Positions 58,692 through 64,000 of a DNA stretch of 64,000 nucleotides are shown here, piece after piece. The DNA lies in assembly GCF_040675855.1 (NCBI RefSeq), contig NZ_JBEGIK010000001.1:1364001-1428000 (forward strand), in the 5' to 3' direction. A program made the translations under genes and the position numbers. Below the pieces are notes generated by a model, which saw nothing but the letters and a program-made list of their open reading frames with translations, ran no database searches and was not told the DNA's origin. The DNA is from Microbacterium sp. LWH3-1.2. Lineage in GTDB: Bacteria > Actinomycetota > Actinomycetes > Actinomycetales > Microbacteriaceae. Positions within the stretch are counted from its first letter, which is position 1, and each line of letters starts with the position of its first letter.

Positions 58692-59351
58692 ATGGCTGAC
58701 ATCAACAACAAGGTTTCCAAGGGCCTGCTGGGCACCAAGCTCGGCATGACCCAGGTCTGGGATGAGAACGGCAAGCTCGTTCCCGTCACCGTCATCGAGA
58801 TCGCCCCGAACGTGGTCACCCAGGTTCGCACCCCCGAGAAGGACGGCTACAAGGCCGTGCAGATCGGCTACGGGCAGATCGACCCCCGCAAGGTGAACCA
58901 GCCCCTCACGGCCCACTTCGAGGCCGCGGGTGTCACCCCGCGCCGTCACCTCACCGAGATCCGCACCGCGGACGCCGCTGACTACTCACTCGGTCAGGAG
59001 CTCACGGTGGACGGCACGTTCGAGGCTGGCCAGCTGGTCGACGTCGTCGGCACCAGCAAGGGCAAGGGCACCGCGGGTGTCATGAAGCGCCACAACTTCA
59101 AGGGTGTCTCCGCTTCGCACGGTGCGCACCGCAACCACCGCAAGCCCGGTTCGATCGGCGCGTCGTCGACCCCGAGCCGCGTCTTCAAGGGCATGCGCAT
59201 GGCCGGCCGTATGGGTGGCGAGCGCGTGACCGTCCTCAACCTCAAGGTGCACGCCGTCGACGCCGAGAAGGGTCTGCTGCTCGTCAAGGGCGCCGTCCCC
59301 GGTGCTCGCGGCCGCATCGTCTACGTCCGCAACGCAGTGAAGGGTGCCTGA
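58692..59351 (+). CDS. rplC: 50S ribosomal protein L3
   Basis: 219 residues. N-terminal [26 protein letters not shown] and the central loop [45 protein letters not shown], which reaches the peptidyl-transferase centre, are typical. It is one of the early 50S assembly proteins. Start ATG with GAGGTTCG upstream; its stop lies 4 bases before the rplD ATG. Confidence 0.98.
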   Translation: MADINNKVSKGLLGTKLGMTQVWDENGKLVPVTVIEIAPNVVTQVRTPEKDGYKAVQIGYGQIDPRKVNQPLTAHFEAAGVTPRRHLTEIRTADAADYSLGQELTVDGTFEAGQLVDVVGTSKGKGTAGVMKRHNFKGVSASHGAHRNHRKPGSIGASSTPSRVFKGMRMAGRMGGERVTVLNLKVHAVDAEKGLLLVKGAVPGARGRIVYVRNAVKGA

Positions 59352-59355
59352 TCTC

Positions 59356-60018
59356 ATGGCTGACTCGACTCTCGCGCTCGACGTCGTGAAGGCAGACGGC
59401 AAGAAGGCTGGCTCGGTCCAGCTGCCCGCCGCTCTCTTCGACGTCAAGACGAACATCCCGCTCATCCACCAGGTCGTCGTCGCGCAGCTCGCGGCGGCTC
59501 GCCAGGGCACCCACTCGACCAAGCGTCGCGGTGAGGTCTCGGGCGCCGGTCGCAAGCCCTTCAAGCAGAAGGGCACGGGTAACGCCCGCCAGGGCTCGAT
59601 CCGCGCGCCGCACATGACCGGTGGTGGCATCGTCCACGGCCCGAAGCCGCGCGACTACTCGCAGCGCACCCCCAAGAAGATGATCGCGGCCGCCCTCCTG
59701 GGCGCGCTCAGCGACCGTGCTCGTGGCGAGCGCCTCCACGTCGTGGAGTCGTTCGCGATCGAGGGTGCCCCGTCGACCAAGGCTGCCGCTGCGGTCCTGA
59801 CCGCTCTCGGCGCGACCAAGAACGTGCTCGTGGTCGTCGACCGCTCGGACGACATCAGCGTCCTGAGCGTCCGCAACATCGCGTTCGCGCACGTGCTGCC
59901 GGCTGACCAGCTCAACGCCTACGACGTGCTCGTCTCGGACGACATCGTCTTCACCAAGGCTGCTTACGACGCTTTCGTCGCGTCGAAGAGCGCCGCCACC
60001 GAGGAGGCCTCGGCATGA
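59356..60018 (+). CDS. rplD: 50S ribosomal protein L4
   Basis: 220 residues from ATG 59356 ([17 protein letters not shown]). The macrolide-site loop [22 protein letters not shown] is intact. L4 lines the peptide exit tunnel and in some bacteria autoregulates the S10 operon. An upstream in-frame GTG at 59344 is possible but would overlap rplC. Its end overlaps the rplW ATG by 4 bases. Confidence 0.97.
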   Translation: MADSTLALDVVKADGKKAGSVQLPAALFDVKTNIPLIHQVVVAQLAAARQGTHSTKRRGEVSGAGRKPFKQKGTGNARQGSIRAPHMTGGGIVHGPKPRDYSQRTPKKMIAAALLGALSDRARGERLHVVESFAIEGAPSTKAAAAVLTALGATKNVLVVVDRSDDISVLSVRNIAFAHVLPADQLNAYDVLVSDDIVFTKAAYDAFVASKSAATEEASA

Positions 60019-60314
60019 CCGCCGTGAACAAGGACCCGCGCGACATCATCCTCAAGCCGGTCGTTTCGGAGAAGAGCTACGGGCTCATCGACGAGGGCAA
60101 GTACACCTTCCTCGTCGACCCCCGCGCCTCGAAGACCGAGATCAAGCTCGCCATCGAGAAGATCTTCGGCGTCAAGGTCGCTGCGGTCAACACGCTCAAC
60201 CGCACGGGCAAGGCCCGTCGCACCCGCTTCGGCACCGGCAAGCGCAAGGACACCAAGCGCGCCATCGTGACCCTGAAGTCGGGCACCATCGACATCTTCA
60301 CGGCAGTCGGCTGA
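60015..60314 (+). CDS. rplW: 50S ribosomal protein L23
   Basis: 99 residues ([32 protein letters not shown]...). It lies at the tunnel exit and docks trigger factor and SRP. FxVD-type strand and the basic hairpin [20 protein letters not shown] are present. ATGA overlap with rplD shows coupling. Confidence 0.98.
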   Translation: MTAVNKDPRDIILKPVVSEKSYGLIDEGKYTFLVDPRASKTEIKLAIEKIFGVKVAAVNTLNRTGKARRTRFGTGKRKDTKRAIVTLKSGTIDIFTAVG

Positions 60315-60338
60315 CGGTCGGGATAGAGGACTAGAGAT

Positions 60339-61178
60339 ATGGCTATTCGCAAGTACAAGCCCACGACCCCGGGTCGCCGCGGCTCGTCGGTGGCCGACTT
60401 CGCCGAGATCACCCGATCGACGCCTGAGAAGTCGCTCCTCCGCCCGCTCAGCAAGACCGGTGGCCGCAACAACCAGGGCCGCATCACCACGCGTCACATC
60501 GGTGGTGGCCACAAGCGCCAGTACCGCGTCATCGACTTCCGTCGTAACGACAAGGACGGCATCAACGCCAAGGTCGCTCACATCGAGTACGACCCCAACC
60601 GCACCGCGCGCATCGCGCTCCTGCACTACTTCGACGGCGAGAAGCGCTACATCATCGCGCCGAACAAGCTGGCGCAGGGCGACATCGTCGAGTCGGGTCC
60701 CTCGGCCGACATCAAGCCGGGCAACAACCTGCCGCTGAAGAACATCCCCACCGGTACCGTGATCCACGCGATCGAGCTCCGCCCCGGCGGCGGCGCGAAG
60801 CTGGCCCGCTCGGCCGGCGCGTCGGTTCGCCTCGTGGCGAAGGACGGTCCCTACGCCCAGCTGCGTCTGCCCTCGGGCGAGATCCGCAACGTCGACGCGC
60901 GCTGCCGCGCGACCGTCGGCGAGGTCGGCAACGCCGAGCAGTCGAACATCAACTGGGGCAAGGCCGGCCGCAACCGCTGGAAGGGCATCCGCCCGACCGT
61001 CCGCGGTGTCGCCATGAACCCGGTCGACCACCCGCACGGTGGTGGTGAGGGTAAGACCTCCGGTGGTCGTCACCCGGTTTCGCCGTGGGGTCAGGCCGAA
61101 GGCCGCACCCGTCACGCGAACAAGGAAAGCGACAAGTACATCGTCCGTCGTCGCAACGCCGGCAAGAAGCGGAAGTAG
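60339..61178 (+). CDS. rplB: 50S ribosomal protein L2
   Basis: 279 residues. The [24 protein letters not shown]-terminal region and the C-terminal [25 protein letters not shown] segment, with the functionally important His, are intact. It supports subunit association and the peptidyl-transferase centre. The 24-base gap from rplW carries GAGGA as SD. Confidence 0.98.
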   Translation: MAIRKYKPTTPGRRGSSVADFAEITRSTPEKSLLRPLSKTGGRNNQGRITTRHIGGGHKRQYRVIDFRRNDKDGINAKVAHIEYDPNRTARIALLHYFDGEKRYIIAPNKLAQGDIVESGPSADIKPGNNLPLKNIPTGTVIHAIELRPGGGAKLARSAGASVRLVAKDGPYAQLRLPSGEIRNVDARCRATVGEVGNAEQSNINWGKAGRNRWKGIRPTVRGVAMNPVDHPHGGGEGKTSGGRHPVSPWGQAEGRTRHANKESDKYIVRRRNAGKKRK

Positions 61179-61190
61179 GAGTAGAGGAAG

Positions 61191-61472
61191 ATGCCTCGCA
61201 GCCTTAAGAAGGGCCCCTTCGTCGACGAGCACCTGCTTCGCAAGGTCGTCGTCCAGAACGAAGCCGGCACCAAGAACGTCATCAAGACCTGGTCGCGCCG
61301 TTCGATGATCATCCCGGCCATGCTGGGTCACACCATCGCCGTGCACGACGGACGCAAGCACATCCCTGTGTTCGTGTCCGAGACCATGGTCGGCCACAAG
61401 CTGGGCGAGTTCGCGCCCACCCGCACCTTCCGCGGCCACGTGAAGGACGACAAGAAGGGCCGCCGCCGCTGA
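61191..61472 (+). CDS. rpsS: 30S ribosomal protein S19
   Basis: 93 residues ([20 protein letters not shown]...). The [27 protein letters not shown] core and a C-terminal KDDKKGRRR tail are normal. It pairs with S13 in the 30S head. GAGGAAG precedes the ATG. Confidence 0.98.
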   Translation: MPRSLKKGPFVDEHLLRKVVVQNEAGTKNVIKTWSRRSMIIPAMLGHTIAVHDGRKHIPVFVSETMVGHKLGEFAPTRTFRGHVKDDKKGRRR

Positions 61473-61494
61473 CGCGGGGGCAGAGGAGAGAGAA

Positions 61495-61893
61495 ATGGTG
61501 GAGTCCATCGCACGCGTGCGACACATCCGCGTGACCCCTCAGAAGGCTCGTCGTGTCGTTGCGCTCATCAAGGGCAAGCAGGCTGAGGAGGCCCTGGCCA
61601 TCCTCAAGTTCGCACCGCAGGGTGCGAGCGAGCCGATCTACAAGCTCGTCGCCGCCGCGATCGCGAACGCTCGCGTCAAGGCTGACAAGGACGGCGAGTA
61701 CCTGGACGAGCAGGACCTGTACGTGAAGAACGCGTACGTCGACGAGGGCACGACGCTCAAGCGTTTCCAGCCCCGCGCGCAGGGTCGTGCCTTCCAGATC
61801 AAGAAGCGCACCAGCCACATCACCGTCGTGCTCTCGACCCCCGAGGTCGCGGAGACGGCGCCGGCTGCCAAGAGCAAGAAGGCGAGCAAGTAA
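61495..61893 (+). CDS. rplV: 50S ribosomal protein L22
   Basis: 132 residues. [23 protein letters not shown] and the tunnel-lining hairpin [26 protein letters not shown] are intact. The last ~17 residues ([13 protein letters not shown]) form an Ala/Lys-rich tail beyond the usual ~110-residue core. Its stop overlaps the rpsC ATG (TAATG). Confidence 0.98.
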   Translation: MVESIARVRHIRVTPQKARRVVALIKGKQAEEALAILKFAPQGASEPIYKLVAAAIANARVKADKDGEYLDEQDLYVKNAYVDEGTTLKRFQPRAQGRAFQIKKRTSHITVVLSTPEVAETAPAAKSKKASK

Positions 61894-62675
61894 TGGGACA
61901 GAAGGTCCACCCGTACGGCTTCCGCCTCGGCATCACGACCGACCACGTGTCGCGTTGGTTCTCGGACTCGACGAAGCCCGGCCAGCGTTACGCCGACTAC
62001 GTCGCCGAGGACATCCGCATCCGCAAGCTCCTGCAGACCCAGCTCGACCGGGCCGGCGTGAGCAACATCGAGATCGAGCGCACCCGTGACCGCGTTCGCG
62101 TCGACATCCACACCGCCCGTCCGGGCATCGTGATCGGTCGCCGCGGCGCCGAGGCTGAGCGCATCCGCGCCGACCTCGAGAAGCTCACCGGCAAGCAGAT
62201 CCAGCTGAACATCCTCGAGGTCAAGAACCCCGAGGCCGACGCCCAGCTCGTCGCGCAGGGCATCGCCGAGCAGCTCACCGCTCGCGTGGCTTTCCGCCGC
62301 GCGATGCGCAAGGGCCTGCAGGGCGCTCAGCGCGCCGGCGCCAAGGGCGTCCGCATCCAGGTCTCGGGCCGTCTCGGCGGCGCCGAGATGAGCCGCTCGG
62401 AGTTCTACCGCGAGGGTCGTGTGCCGCTGCACACGCTGCGCGCGAACATCGACTACGGCTTCTACGAGGCGAAGACCACCTTCGGCCGCATCGGCGTGAA
62501 GGTCTGGATCTACAAGGGCGACCTCACCAACAAGGAGCTCGCGCGCGAGCAGGCCAACGCGCCGAAGTCGGACCGTCGTCGTGACGACCGTCGTGGCGGC
62601 CCGCGTGGCGACCGCGGCGAGCGTGGCGGCGACCGCCGCAACGAGGCCCCCGTGGCAGAAGGAGCGTCGGCGTAA
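61893..62675 (+). CDS. rpsC: 30S ribosomal protein S3
   Basis: 260 residues. The KH domain has [23 protein letters not shown], followed by the conserved [33 protein letters not shown] ~45-residue C-terminal Arg/Gly/Asp-rich extension ([19 protein letters not shown]) is probably disordered and RNA-binding. S3 forms the mRNA-entry side of the 30S. It overlaps rplV and rplP by one base each. Confidence 0.98.
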   Translation: MGQKVHPYGFRLGITTDHVSRWFSDSTKPGQRYADYVAEDIRIRKLLQTQLDRAGVSNIEIERTRDRVRVDIHTARPGIVIGRRGAEAERIRADLEKLTGKQIQLNILEVKNPEADAQLVAQGIAEQLTARVAFRRAMRKGLQGAQRAGAKGVRIQVSGRLGGAEMSRSEFYREGRVPLHTLRANIDYGFYEAKTTFGRIGVKVWIYKGDLTNKELAREQANAPKSDRRRDDRRGGPRGDRGERGGDRRNEAPVAEGASA

Positions 62676-63094
62676 TGCTCATCCCCCGCAAGGTCAAGTA
62701 CCGCAAGCAGCACCACCCCGGCCGCTCGGGCCAGGCCACCGGTGGCACCAAGGTGTCGTTCGGTGAGTTCGGCATCCAGGCCCTCACGCCCGCGTACGTG
62801 ACGAACCGTCAGATCGAGTCCGCTCGTATCGCGATGACCCGTCACATCAAGCGTGGCGGCAAGGTGTGGATCAACATCTACCCCGACCGTCCACTCACCA
62901 AGAAGCCGGCCGAGACCCGCATGGGTTCCGGTAAGGGTTCGCCCGAGTGGTGGGTCGCAAACGTCAAGCCGGGTCGCGTCCTCTTCGAGGTCGCCGGCGT
63001 CAACGAGGAACTCGCTCGTGAGGCCCTGACCCGTGCCATCCACAAGCTGCCTCTCAAGGCACGCATCATCAAGCGCGAGGAGGGCGACGCGTAA
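62675..63094 (+). CDS. rplP: 50S ribosomal protein L16
   Basis: 139 residues ([33 protein letters not shown]...). The [28 protein letters not shown] segment that contacts tRNA and avilamycin-type sites is intact. Its TAA shares one A with the rpmC ATG. Confidence 0.98.
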   Translation: MLIPRKVKYRKQHHPGRSGQATGGTKVSFGEFGIQALTPAYVTNRQIESARIAMTRHIKRGGKVWINIYPDRPLTKKPAETRMGSGKGSPEWWVANVKPGRVLFEVAGVNEELAREALTRAIHKLPLKARIIKREEGDA

Positions 63095-63408
63095 TGGCGA
63101 TCGGCACCAAGACGCTCGCCCCGAGCGAGCTCGACACGTTCGAAGATCAGCGCCTCGTCGAGGAGCTGCGCAAGGCCAAGGAAGAGCTGTTCAACCTGCG
63201 CTTCCAGTCGGCCACCGGCCAGCTCGAGAGCCACGGCCGCATCCGTGCGGTCAAGCGCGACATCGCGCGGCTCTACACCGTGATCCGTGAGCGCGAGCTC
63301 GGCATCCGTGCCACGCCCGCGCCGCTGGAGACCGCGACGAAGGCGAAGAAGACGAAGGCCAAGAAGTCGGATGAGGCTTCCGAGGCCGCGAAGGAAGAGG
63401 CCGAGTGA
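63094..63408 (+). CDS. rpmC: 50S ribosomal protein L29 with long C-terminal tail
   Basis: 104 residues; the core ([55 protein letters not shown]) is normal, but a ~35-residue Lys/Ala/Glu tail ([20 protein letters not shown]) makes it much longer than the usual 60-75. L29 sits near the tunnel exit. The tail may be specific to this lineage. rpsQ starts at ATG 63408, overlapping by one base. Confidence 0.97.
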   Translation: MAIGTKTLAPSELDTFEDQRLVEELRKAKEELFNLRFQSATGQLESHGRIRAVKRDIARLYTVIRERELGIRATPAPLETATKAKKTKAKKSDEASEAAKEEAE

Positions 63409-63740
63409 TGGCTGACAAGAAGCAGACCGCCGAGGCGGTCGAGGTCAAGGGCCACGAGTCGTCGGAGCACGACGTCCGCGACGCCGACGCCCGCGGTTAC
63501 CGCAAGGCCCGCCGTGGCTACGTCGTCAGCGACAAGATGGACAAGACCATCGTCGTCGAGGTCGAGGACCGCGTGAAGCACCCGCTCTACGGCAAGGTCA
63601 TCCGCCGCACCTCCAAGGTGAAGGCGCACGACGAGACGAACTCCGCCGGCATCGGCGACCTCGTCCTCATCAACGAGACCCGCCCGCTCAGCGCCACCAA
63701 GCGCTGGCGTCTGGTCGAGATCCTGGAGAAGGCCAAGTGA
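63408..63740 (+). CDS. rpsQ: 30S ribosomal protein S17
   Basis: 110 residues from ATG 63408. The core [43 protein letters not shown] is standard; the ~30-residue acidic N-terminal extension ([24 protein letters not shown]) is longer than usual. It binds the 5' domain of 16S rRNA early in assembly. The rplN GTG overlaps its stop (GTGA). Confidence 0.97.
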   Translation: MADKKQTAEAVEVKGHESSEHDVRDADARGYRKARRGYVVSDKMDKTIVVEVEDRVKHPLYGKVIRRTSKVKAHDETNSAGIGDLVLINETRPLSATKRWRLVEILEKAK

Positions 63741-64000
63741 TTCAGAACGAGTCCCGCCTCAAGGTCGCCGACAACACGGGCGCCAAGGAGCTGCTCACCA
63801 TCCGCGTTCTCGGTGGCTCGAACCGCCGTTACGCGGGCCTGGGTGACATCATCGTGGCCACCGTCAAGGACGCGATCCCGGGCGGCAACGTCAAGAAGGG
63901 CGACGTGGTCAAGGCCGTCGTCGTCCGCACCGTCAAGCAGACCCGTCGTGCCGACGGTTCGTACATCAAGTTCGACGAGAACGCCGCCGTCATCCTGAAG
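63737..64000 (+). CDS. rplN: 50S ribosomal protein L14 (cut by window end)
   Basis: The first 88 codons from GTG 63737: [65 protein letters not shown]. This is the standard L14 N-terminus and core; about 34 residues are missing beyond the window. L14 lies at the subunit interface and binds the silencing factor RsfS. Confidence 0.97.
   Translation, partial: MIQNESRLKVADNTGAKELLTIRVLGGSNRRYAGLGDIIVATVKDAIPGGNVKKGDVVKAVVVRTVKQTRRADGSYIKFDENAAVILK

Overview
The window is high-GC DNA from an actinobacterium, most likely a Microbacteriaceae member close to Microbacterium. The evidence is the strong G/C third-position bias, frequent GTG/TTG starts, the sequences of RpoB, RpoC, EF-Tu and the S10-cluster ribosomal proteins, LPxTG/LAxTG-type surface proteins, Holin-X/DUF3618 proteins, and recurrent leaderless TANNNT-N6/7-ATG starts. 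I saw no rRNA, tRNA, CRISPR array, transposase or origin.

Layout. (1) 1-7.9 kb holds mixed housekeeping and accessory genes: a partial HEXXH metallopeptidase, the 3' remnant of an FMN reductase, SRPBCC, ComB-like, SprT-like and TPR proteins, a palindromic repeat array, a spermidine synthase-like protein, and the 5-oxoprolinase genes pxpA and a fused pxpBC. (2) 7.9-17.8 kb is a four-gene minus-strand island: two DUF4062-NTPase (STAND-type) proteins, a CHAT-protease protein, and an alpha/beta-hydrolase-caspase fusion. The two STAND genes share an exactly identical 456-bp block coding for their N-terminal domain and then diverge. This is the best candidate for an undescribed conflict or cell-suicide system. 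(3) 17.9-26.1 kb: a small secreted protein, then rpoB-rpoC with a clear promoter and terminator. (4) 26.1-31.9 kb: membrane and envelope proteins, including a DUF3618/Holin-X trio and two convergent paralogues. (5) 32.1-46.4 kb: a seven-gene, largely translationally coupled operon: Ser/Thr kinase, a 1989-residue Ig-like exported protein, MoxR ATPase, DUF58, a transglutaminase-fold membrane protein lacking its catalytic Cys and His, an FHA protein, and a small membrane protein. (6) 46.4-51.2 kb: the str operon rpsL-rpsG-fusA-tuf. (7) 51.2-57.9 kb: a composite repeat, an AbiEi/DUF559-like protein, an Rv0909-type antitoxin-like protein, and two wall-anchored proteins ending in LPATG and LAATG. 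(8) 57.9-64 kb: the S10 operon rpsJ-rplC-rplD-rplW-rplB-rpsS-rplV-rpsC-rplP-rpmC-rpsQ-rplN, cut by the window end.

A 10-base motif, ACGGATGCYG or its complement, recurs more than 25 times on both strands. It is almost missing from the core translation and transcription genes and sometimes forms terminator-like inverted pairs. Two further short-repeat families, at 4.4 kb and 51.2 kb, are unexplained.
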